Source of the DNA: Sphingobacteriales bacterium
Lineage (GTDB): Bacteria; Bacteroidota; Bacteroidia; Chitinophagales; Chitinophagaceae
Assembly: GCA_016219985.1 (NCBI GenBank)
Contig: JACRJO010000032.1
Span: forward strand, 62,001 to 126,000
Length of the DNA: 64,000 nucleotides
Reading direction: 5' to 3'
The translations under genes were made by a program, and so were the position numbers. Below the pieces are notes generated by a model that did not search any database, had not been told where the DNA came from, and saw only the letters and a program-made list of their open reading frames with translations. Every line of letters begins with the position of its first letter. Positions within the stretch are counted from its first letter, which is position 1. Positions 35,316 through 44,282 of this stretch are shown one piece after another.

Positions 35316-35783
35316 ATGCGTAACTATTTTCCCGTCCCCCTCCTGCTGGTATCCATGACCCTGCTATTCCAGGATTGTACCCGTACCCCCTGTTTCAATG
35401 CCTCACTGGGTTTCGGACTGGTCTCTTTTACCGACGCCGAAGCCGATACCATCATCCTTCGCCGGTTTGCGAAGAACCGGAATTTCACCATCCTGATCGA
35501 TACAGTCCCTTTACAAATGGGCTTCACCCGTAAGCAGGATACCCTCGAAGCCGCTTCCGTCACTTCAGGTGGGCTGATCTATTCCAGCTATGACTATGAA
35601 CTGTATTTCCCGGGCGCTGCCAAAACCTGTCGCCTGACAGAAATCACCGAAGAGTTCAGAGAGATCCGGCATTCCATTTTCAACAATGTAAAAGTGGGCT
35701 GCGAAAACCGGATCGGCAGCCTGAAACTGGACAACCAGCCCGTTTCTCCACAGGGGTTCAACTATTTTTACCTTTCCCGCTGA
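35316..35783 (+). CDS. Small exported protein, unknown function
   Basis: Not recognised. 155 residues with an N-terminal signal-like segment (residues 5-20) followed by three cysteines (Cys21, Cys26 and Cys104). The sequence before Cys21 is LLFQDC, which is not a good lipobox, so lipidation is uncertain. The rest is predicted beta-rich with charged loops and no known motif. It lies 24 bases behind rpe and 50 bases before a TonB receptor gene that seems to have its own promoter. Confidence 0.7.
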   Translation: MRNYFPVPLLLVSMTLLFQDCTRTPCFNASLGFGLVSFTDAEADTIILRRFAKNRNFTILIDTVPLQMGFTRKQDTLEAASVTSGGLIYSSYDYELYFPGAAKTCRLTEITEEFREIRHSIFNNVKVGCENRIGSLKLDNQPVSPQGFNYFYLSR

Positions 35784-35786
35784 TCC

Positions 35787-35819
35787 TTTTTCCCGGGCCC
35801 TGAACAATTCGTATCTTGG
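35787..35819 (+). promoter_or_regulatory. Candidate promoter of the TonB receptor
   Basis: TTTT at 35787-35790 and TATCTTGG at 35812-35819 are separated by 21 bases. The second box matches TAnnTTTG at 6-7 positions. It ends 14 bases before the chosen start codon. Confidence 0.4.
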
Positions 35820-35833
35820 CTCATCATTCTCTT

Positions 35834-38353
35834 ATGAAAATAAATAACCGCCGATTCATACTGACGAGTTTCCTCCTCCTGCTTGGTATTCTTGGCTTCT
35901 CCCAAAAAAAATTCGCGACGGTTACCGGCAAAGTGGTGGACGAGAATGAAAACCCTTTATCAAAAGTATCCGTGGTTATCCTGGGCCAGGCCAGGGGCAT
36001 AACCACCAATGATTCCGGCTATTTCCGGGTCAAAGTGGAGGCGGACAAAGCCTTCGCCCTGGTATTCAGCTATACCGGCCGGAAAGCCGAACAGAAGAAC
36101 TTCCTCCTGAATGAAGGCGAAGAAGAAACAGTAACGATCCGCCTGGAAAAAAGTGAGAACACGCTGCAGGAAGTGATCGTGACCGATCAGCGCGACCGAA
36201 GGGAGACCGGGCTGATCCGTCCCAATCCCAAGACCATCCTCAACCTTCCCTCCGCGGTAACCGGGGTGGAAAGCCTGATCAAAATATTTGTGGGTTCCAA
36301 CAATGAGCTCACCTCCCAGTATTCCGTACGCGGCGGCAGTTATGACGAGAACCTGATCTATGTAAACGATTTTGAGATCTTCCGTCCCTACCTGGTGCGT
36401 AATGGCCAGCAGGAAGGGTTGAGTTTTATCAATCCCGAAATGGTCCGCAATATCAGTTTTTATAATGGCGGCTTCCAGTCAAAATATGGCGATAAGATGA
36501 GCAGCGTACTGGATATCCAGTATAAAAAATCCAGGCGTTCGGGGGGATCTGCTTATGTGGGCATCCTGGAACAGGGGGTGCAACTCGAAGGCAGCGGCAA
36601 AAGATCAAAATTCAGTTACCTGCTTGGGGTACGCAACCGAAGCAACCGGAACTTATTAAGCCGGCAGGACACGAAGGGCAACTATGTCCCCTCCTCTGCC
36701 GATTTCCAGGCCCTGCTCAATTACCAGTTCAATTCCAAATGGCAGGCCGAGTTGCTCAGCAATATTTCACAAACCCGGTTCACCTTAATCCCCCAGTTCA
36801 GCCAGCTCACTACCTCGGTCTTCTCCCCCGTTTTTACCGCCACACTCGGGGTGGATATTTATTTTGAAGGCAGGGAAAAAGACCGTTACCAGACCAATAT
36901 GCTGGGTTTCGCCCTGGTGAACCAGCCGACAAAGAAACTGAAACTGAAATGGATGGCCTCCCGTTTCTCCAATGATGAGTCGGAGAATATTGATATCACC
37001 GGCGCCTATTTATTCGGGGACCGGGATTTTGACAAACGCAATCCCACGTATGGGCTGATCATAAACCCGCTGGGTGCGGGTGTATTCCAGAACTGGGCCC
37101 GGAACGAACTGAACATGGAGAACTGGAATATCTCGCACAAGGGAAATTATGAACAGGGCAAACATGCCTGGCAATGGGGACTGGGTTATGACAGGACATC
37201 CATTGCTGACAAACTCAACGAATGGGAATTCCAGGATTCAGCCGGTTATGCCCTGCCCTACCGGCCCAACCTGCTGCAGTTGAGCAAGCAGGTCCGGTCA
37301 AATGCAAACCTGGATGTCAATAAATATTCCGGCTATATCCAGGACAATATTTTGTTAGGGGACTCCTCCCATTCTTTTACCCTGAGTGCCGGCGCCCGTT
37401 TCAATTATAATTCCCTGAACAAGGAATTCATCGCATCCCCCCGTATCGGCGCCAGTTGGAAGCCGGCTTCTAAAAAAGATATTATTTACCGTCTGGCGCT
37501 CGGCGCCTATCACCAGCCACCCTTTTACCGTGAACTGAGAAGGTATGATGGCACGGTGAATACCAGTCTGAAATCACAGAAAAGCTGGCAGGCAGTTGCC
37601 GGGTTTGATTATAATTTTATCGGGCTGAGCAGCCGGCCCATGCGCTGGACCACCGAATTCTATTATAAACGGATAAGCGATGCGGTATCCTATGATGTGG
37701 ACAATGTGCGGGTCCGTTATTCCGGGGAAAACAATGCGAAAGCCTATGCCGCCGGTATTGAAATGCGGCTGCACGGGGAACTGGTGCCCGATGCCGAGAG
37801 CTGGGTCAGTATCGGCTTTATGAAAACAGCCGAAGACATCAGGGACGATCATTATTACCGGTACAAGAATGCTGCCGGAGAATATATCACGGCTGAGAGC
37901 AGTGACCAGGTGGTGGCAGACAGCAGCCGGTTTGATGTAGGCTGGCTGAGAAGACCCACGGACCGGCGGATCACGTTTGGCATGTTCTTTCAGGACTACC
38001 TGCCCACGAATAAGAACTTCCGGATGTTCCTGAACCTCTTGTATGGGAGCAACCTGCCTTACAATATTCCAGGAGCGGTACGCTACCGCAATGCCGCTGT
38101 CATCGAGCCTTATATCCGCGCCGATATCGGTTTTAGTGCATTGTTAGTGGATGATGACCGGAGCAGGCGGCGCAGTCATTCCCCTTTCCGGAATTTTGAT
38201 AATATCTGGGCCAGTCTCGAGGTTTTTAATATCATTGACCGGGCCAATACCATTTCTTATCTCTTTATCAAGGATTTCTCCAATACCGTTTACCTGATGC
38301 CCAACCGGCTGACCCCGCGGTTATTGAATGTCAAGATCATAGCGAGGTGGTGA
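35834..38353 (+). CDS. TonB-dependent outer-membrane receptor
   Basis: Outer-membrane transporter of 839 residues. After a signal peptide (ending ILGFSQ) comes a carboxypeptidase-D-like regulatory domain (VTGKVVDENENPLSKVSVVI, residues ~30-110). The plug domain follows with the segment SQYSVRGGSYDENLIYVNDF, then a 22-strand beta barrel of ~600 residues ending NVKIIARW with the usual terminal aromatic. There is no adjacent SusD-like lipoprotein, so it is not a typical polysaccharide utilisation pair; the substrate is unknown. A TTG six codons upstream is also in frame, but the ATG directly before the signal peptide is chosen. Confidence 0.95.
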   Translation: MKINNRRFILTSFLLLLGILGFSQKKFATVTGKVVDENENPLSKVSVVILGQARGITTNDSGYFRVKVEADKAFALVFSYTGRKAEQKNFLLNEGEEETVTIRLEKSENTLQEVIVTDQRDRRETGLIRPNPKTILNLPSAVTGVESLIKIFVGSNNELTSQYSVRGGSYDENLIYVNDFEIFRPYLVRNGQQEGLSFINPEMVRNISFYNGGFQSKYGDKMSSVLDIQYKKSRRSGGSAYVGILEQGVQLEGSGKRSKFSYLLGVRNRSNRNLLSRQDTKGNYVPSSADFQALLNYQFNSKWQAELLSNISQTRFTLIPQFSQLTTSVFSPVFTATLGVDIYFEGREKDRYQTNMLGFALVNQPTKKLKLKWMASRFSNDESENIDITGAYLFGDRDFDKRNPTYGLIINPLGAGVFQNWARNELNMENWNISHKGNYEQGKHAWQWGLGYDRTSIADKLNEWEFQDSAGYALPYRPNLLQLSKQVRSNANLDVNKYSGYIQDNILLGDSSHSFTLSAGARFNYNSLNKEFIASPRIGASWKPASKKDIIYRLALGAYHQPPFYRELRRYDGTVNTSLKSQKSWQAVAGFDYNFIGLSSRPMRWTTEFYYKRISDAVSYDVDNVRVRYSGENNAKAYAAGIEMRLHGELVPDAESWVSIGFMKTAEDIRDDHYYRYKNAAGEYITAESSDQVVADSSRFDVGWLRRPTDRRITFGMFFQDYLPTNKNFRMFLNLLYGSNLPYNIPGAVRYRNAAVIEPYIRADIGFSALLVDDDRSRRRSHSPFRNFDNIWASLEVFNIIDRANTISYLFIKDFSNTVYLMPNRLTPRLLNVKIIARW

Positions 38354-38572
38354 GTAAAGCGCATACAGTTACCCTTTAGCATACTACGTATCAATACGTA
38401 GCATTTCTGCAGGAATACCCCGAAACCCTGAAAGAAAATATGTAAACATTTCACTTCCGCCGGCTTGCTTATTAGTTTTGACCCAACAGAGAAATCAATT
38501 CCTGTGAAGAAGATATGGCCCCGTATCCTTTGAATCAATCAACTTCTGAATACTTTAAGGGACCATATTCAG
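38354..38572. other. Gap after the TonB receptor, with palindrome
   Basis: No gene seen. A palindrome CTACGTAT-CA-ATACGTAG lies at 38384-38401 and could act as a 3' hairpin for the receptor message. The rest has no recognisable feature. Composition becomes AT-richer towards the next gene. Confidence 0.5.
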
Positions 38573-38600
38573 CCCCGGATTTTTCCGGGGCGTTTTTTTT
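38573..38600 (+). terminator. Rho-independent terminator
   Basis: CCCCGGA pairs with TCCGGGG across a short T loop and is followed by CG and eight T residues. It is about 220 bases past the receptor's stop codon. Confidence 0.88.
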
Positions 38601-38815
38601 GCTGGCTGCCTGACCCGTTATTCTGCGATCCCACACTATTGAAAGCCGCTTCCCCTGTAATTTTTCTCTGTAAAATTCAAAGCATTTAAAATCGGGTATT
38701 GTGGCTAAGACAAGAGAGAAACTGGAATCCTGGCATTCAGGTAGATAGAATTTTTGTAAATTCGTAGAAGTCGCCAATGCATTCATTGGTGGTAATTCTT
38801 CTAACCCTTCTAAAT

Positions 38816-39562
38816 ATGAAACAGACCATTTTATTTATTTGCTTTATTCTACTTGCAACCCTTGGCAGGGCACAGAATATTGATTCAATACTTGCAGAAC
38901 CACAAACAATAGAGTTGACAATTTCAACACCGCAGCCACGCCTTAAAGAAACATTCCAAATATCTTTAGACATCAATCATCTGAGAGCAAATATTTTTAA
39001 ATCTTTAGCTGGTAAAGTTCAATTATCCAACGACATAAGTGCTACCGGCAACGGTGAATTAACAATAAATGTCAATGCTATTAAAAAGGGGAAATCTGAA
39101 ATTGGCCCTTTGGAGTTCTTTCTTGACAAAACTAAATATACTACTAACAAAATAGCTTTTGAAGTAATCGACTCTTTGCCAAACACAGACAAAGGCGTTT
39201 GGTTCAGAAAGGTAATGACTAGTGAAACAACATTTTGCATAATAATTGAACAACGGATTCCAGCCAATAGCAAAACAACTAAAAAGTCTGACAACTCAAT
39301 AACATTTACAACAGAGCCAGAGTACACCGACATTGTAAAATTTAAAGACAGTTATTCAATTGACGGGGTAAGCGGGGGAAACTCTCATTCCAGAACAGAT
39401 TTTAGCACTGTTACAATTCATGGAGAAGTCAGGCAATTCATGTATGGTTACTCTGTATATTACTTCAACATTGAAGATAAAAAATCTAAAATTAAAATTA
39501 CAAAGGACAAGTTTCTAAACATGCCAGACGATTATAGATTCGAAGACATAGTGATTCAATAA
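38816..39562 (+). CDS. Exported protein with BatD-like N-terminal domain
   Basis: 248 residues from the ATG at 38816, with a signal peptide ending LGRAQ. Residues ~25-115 look like one BatD (oxygen-tolerance) beta-sandwich repeat: PQTIELTISTPQPRLKETFQ, then SEIGPLEFFLDKTKYTTNKI, which follows the pattern 'IGP..v...gk.Y.tn.l'. The remainder is unrecognised. Base composition is clearly lower in G+C than the flanks (20 of 60 bases at 39061-39120), which suggests recent transfer. The neighbours are equally AT-rich and unrelated. Confidence 0.7.
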   Translation: MKQTILFICFILLATLGRAQNIDSILAEPQTIELTISTPQPRLKETFQISLDINHLRANIFKSLAGKVQLSNDISATGNGELTINVNAIKKGKSEIGPLEFFLDKTKYTTNKIAFEVIDSLPNTDKGVWFRKVMTSETTFCIIIEQRIPANSKTTKKSDNSITFTTEPEYTDIVKFKDSYSIDGVSGGNSHSRTDFSTVTIHGEVRQFMYGYSVYYFNIEDKKSKIKITKDKFLNMPDDYRFEDIVIQ

Positions 39563-39767
39563 AACTGCAGCCATCAAAAGTATTTGCAAAAACAGGGCTG
39601 GGCATAGTAATATCACCCCCTGCAGCATCAGCAGCGGTTCGGGCTTGACGTTCAATTTTCAGCTTTAGTTCTTAACTTCAACTACATATTTTCAAATGGG
39701 TATTTGTTCACGGCTGGAGGAGCATGAATTCCCAGCCTTCGCAAACACTCGAACGTTGTACGCCATA

Positions 39768-40382
39768 ATGAAACTTCCAACACTTATATCACTTTTTATC
39801 ATTCTATATTCCTGTAATAGCAGCAAGATAGTTGGGGTTTATGCTGATTGCACAAATCACTGTCATGCGGTTAACAAAATTCAATTATCAGGAAATAATA
39901 CATTTGTATATAGTCAATTTTATGATGTTGGTGGCAATTCCGAAGTTCAGGGAAAATGGGTGTTAAACAAGGATACTCTTACTCTTAACTCATTTGAGCA
40001 ACAAAAAGACAGGATTGATAAAATTGAAGAAAAAACAATAGATTCCGATTCAATGTATTTTGAATTTAAAAATGACTGTGGCTCTGTTTTAATAAACGGC
40101 GCTTCTATATATCCAAATAAATTGATAGTATCAAAATTCAGTATTTCAAGAACTTCAATCAAAATGGTTGAATTTCAGTTTTGTTCGGACCCAATGTTAA
40201 TATCTATCCGTTATAACATTTTAAATCCGAAAGCAAATTATTTTATTATTTACACGAAAAATCTAAAATCTGGAATTTTTTTAGAAAATCAGAACTATCT
40301 TATAAGACGTAATAAGTTGATAGAAATAAATATTGCTGATAATTCATCAAAATATCGTCACATACTAAAGCGGAAAAGATAA
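39768..40382 (+). CDS. AT-rich lipoprotein, unknown function
   Basis: 204 residues from the ATG at 39768, with a signal peptide and lipobox LYSC. The region after it (SSKIVGVYADC, then VQGKWVLNKDTLTLNS) resembles the lipocalin-like small lipoprotein pattern in which an IVG..Y and a GKW.l..d.l.l strand recur. The C-terminal part is lysine- and isoleucine-rich, with no known motif. Codon use is AT-rich like the preceding gene and unlike the rest of the window. A hairpin with T-run follows 12 bases after the stop. Confidence 0.7.
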   Translation: MKLPTLISLFIILYSCNSSKIVGVYADCTNHCHAVNKIQLSGNNTFVYSQFYDVGGNSEVQGKWVLNKDTLTLNSFEQQKDRIDKIEEKTIDSDSMYFEFKNDCGSVLINGASIYPNKLIVSKFSISRTSIKMVEFQFCSDPMLISIRYNILNPKANYFIIYTKNLKSGIFLENQNYLIRRNKLIEINIADNSSKYRHILKRKR

Positions 40383-40393
40383 CTTTGCAAGCC

Positions 40394-40414
40394 CTGCCTG
40401 CAACAGGCAGTTTT
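40394..40414 (+). terminator. Terminator after the AT-rich lipoprotein
   Basis: CTGCCTG-CAA-CAGGCAG followed by TTTT. The stem words are those of the GC palindrome family, so a repeat may serve here as terminator. Confidence 0.6.
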
Positions 40415-40611
40415 GCGTCAGCAGGGGGCGACGAACAAATCCTCATCTTAGTGCTACTATCATCTACATATCCGGCTGACCGAACACGGATGAGCAACAA
40501 AATATGTTTTCAACTTTTGTAACTTACATCGGCTGCAGTACCGGGCTGAACGTTTTCCAATTACCCCGCCGAACGCAAAGCCCTAACATTAATACATGAT
40601 AAATTTATTAA

Positions 40612-40977
40612 ATGAACCAAAAAGCTATCTCCATCCGCCCATTCATCGGGGCTAAAGACTTTGAATTGTCACGCCGCTTTTACCAGGACCTGGGTTTCCA
40701 GGAATCTGTTCTCACACCCAAAATGTCTTATTTCAAAAACCAGGGGCTGGGGTTTTATTTACAGGATGCGTATGTCCAGGACTGGGTGGATAATTCAATG
40801 ATCTTTCTCGAAGTCGAAGACCTCCCCCGATATTGGAGTGAATTATCAGCATTGAATCTCACGGCCAACTATAAAAACGTAAAGCTGATCCCCATCCGGA
40901 ATTATGACTGGGGCCGGGAATGTTTTCTGCATGACCCCTCAGGGATTCTCTGGCATATCGGAGAATTCGCTAAATAA
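40612..40977 (+). CDS. VOC-family (glyoxalase/bleomycin resistance-like) protein
   Basis: 121 residues forming one vicinal-oxygen-chelate domain: ISIRPFIGAKDFELSRRFYQ start, the LGFQESV strand, and DPSGILWHIGEF at the end, which is the usual terminal motif with a metal-ligand position. Members bind or modify small ligands; no specific activity can be given. Composition returns to the genome average here, so this gene is outside the AT-rich pair. It is 230 bases from the upstream gene and convergent with the next one. Confidence 0.85.
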   Translation: MNQKAISIRPFIGAKDFELSRRFYQDLGFQESVLTPKMSYFKNQGLGFYLQDAYVQDWVDNSMIFLEVEDLPRYWSELSALNLTANYKNVKLIPIRNYDWGRECFLHDPSGILWHIGEFAK

Positions 40978-41040
40978 ACCAGCAAGTGGTCATAAAAAAC
41001 TGCTTTCGAAACTATCCGGCCTGCCCCCCCCTCCGTCCAA

Positions 41041-41655
41041 TCACCTCCCCGCCTTCACCGTTTTATCCGCCTCCTTACTCAGGGCCGCCCGGTGCAGGAT
41101 GATCCGCTCGCCGGCCGTATCCACGGTTAATTCCACCCAGCCATTAAAGCGCTGGTCGTTTACCATTACCTGGCAGGGCAGGTACTTGTGCACGGCGTTC
41201 TTCCAGTGCCCCTCCCAGCGATCGGGAGCCGTTGCGGAAATTACTTTCTGGACCAATACAATGGCCGATATTTCAAACCACTGGTAACCCTGAAAATTTC
41301 CCGTTACAATAGAGTCCCCGCTGTTCATCACCGGGATCTCCTCTGCACTGTTGACAGGAAGATTGGCCGCAATATTACTGTTCACGATGTACTGGCGCTT
41401 GTCCACCTGCGCAGCCGGGTCGCCCACTAACTGGATATAGAAGTTAAGGTCCTTCCGGCCATCATGATTCAGGTCGATCGCAAATCCCGCCGCATTGGGT
41501 TTGATCTCCCGGTTGGCCAGGTCAAAATATTCCATTTCGGGATGAGGTTCCGGGGGCGGAACAACAGGCAGCTTCTCCTTTTTGCAGGAAACAATGCCCG
41601 CCGCAATCATCACGGAGAAGAACACCTGCAAACCCTTTATCAATCTTCCTTTCAT
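41041..41655 (-). CDS. Lipoprotein with a VCBS/FG-GAP-like motif
   Basis: 204 residues from the ATG at 41655, with a signal peptide and lipobox IVSC, then a proline-rich linker (PVVPPPEPHPE). The segment AIDLNHDGRKDLNFYI has the DxNxDGxxD pattern of calcium-binding FG-GAP or dockerin-like loops. The C-terminal region contains WVELTVDTAGERIILHRAAL and no catalytic motif. A longer reading to 41694 would put charged residues in front of the signal, so it was not chosen. The function is unknown. Confidence 0.78.
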   Translation of the reverse strand: MKGRLIKGLQVFFSVMIAAGIVSCKKEKLPVVPPPEPHPEMEYFDLANREIKPNAAGFAIDLNHDGRKDLNFYIQLVGDPAAQVDKRQYIVNSNIAANLPVNSAEEIPVMNSGDSIVTGNFQGYQWFEISAIVLVQKVISATAPDRWEGHWKNAVHKYLPCQVMVNDQRFNGWVELTVDTAGERIILHRAALSKEADKTVKAGR

Positions 41656-41824
41656 CCTGTTTTTTTGCAAAAGTAAATAGCCCGGAAATTTCAAGAAACG
41701 TGCAGCCGGCCGATTAACAAAATAATAAGAGTTGGGGAACTACACGCTGTTACGAGCGGTCACTACTTCGGGTGAGCGGCGCCGTTGAATCCGTTTTTCG
41801 CCGGGTCTCCTTTCCGGCCGGAGT

Positions 41825-42138
41825 CTCACAACCGAATTTCTCCGGGGTATTGAAGGCTCCGGTGGACTCCGGGTTCATGCAAGTTATATCCGGAATGCCC
41901 CGGGTCCATGGTAATAGTGTACACTTATCAACTATACATTAATGAGACCCGGCGCCGAAAACAAGATGAAAGTCCCCGGGTCATAGGTAATATTGTTCGC
42001 TTATCAACTGAATATTAATGCCGGAGAAGCAAAGTTGAAGTGGTATCGATACCTGACAACCTGCCTACTCGCCTCGCGGCGAAGCGGGCAGGACAGGCAG
42101 GCTAACAACTGTACATGATGAGATCCGGCGCCGAAAAA
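41825..42138. repeat. Structured intergenic repeat, triplicated (left flank of methyltransferase module)
   Basis: Copy 1 (about 41825-41975) contains GCCCCGGGTCCATGGTAATA, TGTACACTTATCA and GAGACCCGGCGC, with CCGGGTC and GACCCGG able to pair. Copy 2 (about 41976-42060) repeats CCCCGGGTCATAGGTAATAT and CTTATCAACT. Copy 3 (42101-42138) keeps only ATGAGATCCGGCGCCGAAAA. The 42-base GC palindrome at 42060-42101 lies between copies 2 and 3. A matching single copy is at 44079-44235. Confidence 0.8.
42060..42101. repeat. GC palindrome (REP-like), full length
   Basis: Arms CCTGCCT and AGGCAGG around CGCCTCGCGGCGAAGCGGGC. Near-identical copies are at 21199-21239 and 57198-57239, and a reverse-oriented one is at 58998-59034. 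Confidence 0.85.
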
Positions 42139-42237
42139 AAATTCCTGGATTAGCTGTATTTTTAGCCTCCCGTTAACAACAGGGATTACCAGGGCTAAAA
42201 TAATTATACCGGCGGGTCCGGTTAAGCAAAACAACAT

Positions 42238-42945
42238 ATGAATAAATCGACCATACAAGAAATCCGGGAAAGATTTGACAATGATGTAGAGCGGTTCTCC
42301 AACCTGGAAACCGGCCAGGTTTCCACCATTGATGCCCGGATTTCCCTGGAACTGATTACAGAAGCTTCGGCGAGAATCGTCCCAGGCGCGGAAAACCTGC
42401 TGGATATCGGCTGTGGCGCCGGTAATTACACGCTGATGATGCTTACAAAAGTCCCCAACCTCCATTGCACGCTGGTGGACCTGAGCAGACCCATGCTCGA
42501 CAAAGCACTGGAGAGAGTGTCCCCGCAAACAAATGGCAGGGTTGAAATTATACAGGGCGATATCCGGGATGTTGAATTGCCAAAAAATCATTTTGACATC
42601 ATCCTGGCCGGCGCGGTCCTGCATCATTTAAGAGATGACAAGGACTGGGAAACCACATTCCGGAAGATCTATAGCTTACTGAGACCGGGCGGCTGCTTTA
42701 TGATCTCTGACCTGGTCGCCCAGGATACTGAATTACTCAACGACTATACCTGGGAACGATATGGCGATTACCTGGAACAGGCCGGGGGCAAAGAATATCG
42801 CCGGAAAGTGCTGGACTATGTGGCGAAAGAAGATTCACCCCGGTCTATGAATTACCAGCTGGATCTCATGAAAAAAATGGGCTTCCGCAGCGTTGAAATT
42901 CTTCACAAAAACATGTGCTTCGGCGCTTTTGGGGGGATAAAATAA
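42238..42945 (+). CDS. Class I SAM-dependent methyltransferase
   Basis: 235 residues. The Rossmann methyltransferase motifs are clear: motif I LLDIGCGAGNYTLMML, motif II acidic end VDLSRPML, a GDIRDVELP segment, and FDIILAGAVLHHLRD after it. A short N-terminal helix (IQEIRERFDNDVERFSNLET) resembles small-molecule methyltransferases of the UbiE/Tam type. The substrate is unknown. It is the first gene of a three-gene module bracketed by copies of a structured repeat, whose flanks suggest a mobile or transferred unit. Confidence 0.9.
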   Translation: MNKSTIQEIRERFDNDVERFSNLETGQVSTIDARISLELITEASARIVPGAENLLDIGCGAGNYTLMMLTKVPNLHCTLVDLSRPMLDKALERVSPQTNGRVEIIQGDIRDVELPKNHFDIILAGAVLHHLRDDKDWETTFRKIYSLLRPGGCFMISDLVAQDTELLNDYTWERYGDYLEQAGGKEYRRKVLDYVAKEDSPRSMNYQLDLMKKMGFRSVEILHKNMCFGAFGGIK

Positions 42946-43012
42946 TTAACCAATTTCCGGGGATATGGCCCCGCCCGTACATCATCCTTCTGAAAGAATA
43001 ACGGCATCCGCT

Positions 43013-43501
43013 ATGAAAGGATTTTTTATCTTCCTCACCTGCCTCGCCCCTCTCCTTTCTCCTGGTCAGGATATGTCCTCCGTCCGTACCATTGACAGTA
43101 TCATCACAGCCATTGAAAAGGACCAGACCGTACTCAAGACCGTTCATGATACAGCCCGTTACATAAAGGAGGATGGCGGCGTTCGCTGGGACTCCCTTTT
43201 TAGCCACCGGGAATATGTATACAGAAATGGCAGAATCGCCAGGATTGTCGCCTGGAACAGGTATGGAAGCTGGCGAAACGATATGGTGGCCTATTATCAC
43301 AACGACGAAGCCATAAAATTCTCCAAAGGCGAATCATTTGAAGGCACCCCTTTCTATGCACAGCTGAATTTCGAAATTTACTATTATGGAGACAAAGAAA
43401 TAAAGTTTACGTGGCTAACGCCAAAACCCGGTAATGTGATACGGGTCGATTCAGATGTATTCCTGATATGGGCCCAATCCTTATTAAAGGACAAAAAATG
43501 A
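43013..43501 (+). CDS. Exported protein of unknown function
   Basis: 162 residues from the ATG at 43013, with a signal peptide (ending LLSPGQ). No family is recognised. The mature part has several aromatic pairs (REYVYRNGRIARIVAWNRYG, YAQLNFEIYYYGDKEI) spaced as beta strands, similar in style to small beta-sandwich or toast-rack-like proteins. It overlaps the next gene's start codon by four bases (ATGA), so the two are coupled. It is 67 bases from the methyltransferase gene. Confidence 0.72.
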   Translation: MKGFFIFLTCLAPLLSPGQDMSSVRTIDSIITAIEKDQTVLKTVHDTARYIKEDGGVRWDSLFSHREYVYRNGRIARIVAWNRYGSWRNDMVAYYHNDEAIKFSKGESFEGTPFYAQLNFEIYYYGDKEIKFTWLTPKPGNVIRVDSDVFLIWAQSLLKDKK

Positions 43502-44043
43502 ACCCTGTAAAAACCACGATTCCCCCGAAATCGCTGCTGCATACCGCCCGGAAAGAGTACGACTATACGGATAGTTACCGGGGCATCCTGCAGGACAACA
43601 ATAATCAACTCACTCCCGGGGATGCCGCGAAAGCATTTTTCTCCAGCGGCCCTCAATGGGTAGGGAAATTATTCGCCCTGCGGAATAAAATAGCTCCCCT
43701 GTTTGGGCTGAAAACAGCGGGTCCTGCGGGTGACCGCCAAAGTCAGCTCGAAAATTTTAAGGGTGAACCGGGAGAACAGATGGGGCTCTTCAGAGTTTAT
43801 GAGCGGACCGAAAAGGAAGTGATCCTCGGGGAGGATGACAAGCACCTCGATTTCCGGGTCTCGCTATTTATGGAACCCTGCAAAACCGGTAGCCGGCAAA
43901 AAGAACTGACCATTACGACAACGGTGGTCTTCAATAACTGGTTTGGCCGCCTTTATTTCCTCCCGGTCCGGATCTTCCACAAAAGGATCGTACCGGTCAT
44001 GCTGAAAGGGATCATAAAAGAATTAGAAAAAAGAAACCTTTAG
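43498..44043 (+). CDS. DUF2867 family protein
   Basis: 181 residues from the ATG at 43498, which overlaps the stop of the preceding gene. The sequence has the DUF2867 pattern: a YDYTDSYRGIL start, LFALRNKIAPLFGL, FRVYERTEKEVILGEDDKHL, DFRVSLF and a basic C-terminus with FHKRIVPVMLKGI. Members resemble SRPBCC-like ligand-binding domains and are often encoded with small-molecule enzymes. No catalytic residues are known, so its role beside the methyltransferase is open. Confidence 0.82.
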   Translation: MNPVKTTIPPKSLLHTARKEYDYTDSYRGILQDNNNQLTPGDAAKAFFSSGPQWVGKLFALRNKIAPLFGLKTAGPAGDRQSQLENFKGEPGEQMGLFRVYERTEKEVILGEDDKHLDFRVSLFMEPCKTGSRQKELTITTTVVFNNWFGRLYFLPVRIFHKRIVPVMLKGIIKELEKRNL

Positions 44044-44078
44044 CAGGGCCGTCCTATACCTTCTTATTCCGGCCAGCG

Positions 44079-44279
44079 TTTCTCAAACGAATTTATTGGG
44101 CGGGGCGAATGCACCCGCGGACTCCGGACTCCTGCCAGTTCATATCCTGAACGCCCCGGGTCCATGGCAATATTGTACACTTATCATCTGCAATTTATGA
44201 GACCCGGCGCAGAAAACAAGAAGCAAAGTTGAAGCGATATCGATGACTACTAACTACAGACTACTAACTACTAACTATT
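44079..44279. repeat. Right-flank copy of the structured repeat plus ACTAACTAC tract
   Basis: 44079-44235 carries CGCCCCGGGTCCATGGCAATA, TTGTACACTTATCA, GAGACCCGGCGC and AAGCAAAGTTGAAGCGATAT, in the same order as 41825-42050. 44243-44279 is a tract of ACTACTAACTAC words ending at the stop codon of the next minus-strand gene. Confidence 0.8.
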
Positions 44280-44282
44280 CCA

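Noticed and set aside
39563..40611. Integron attC sites between AT-rich genes
   Set aside because: The gaps were checked for GTTRRRY/RYYYAAC cores; no site with both cores in the right spacing was found, and there is no integrase.
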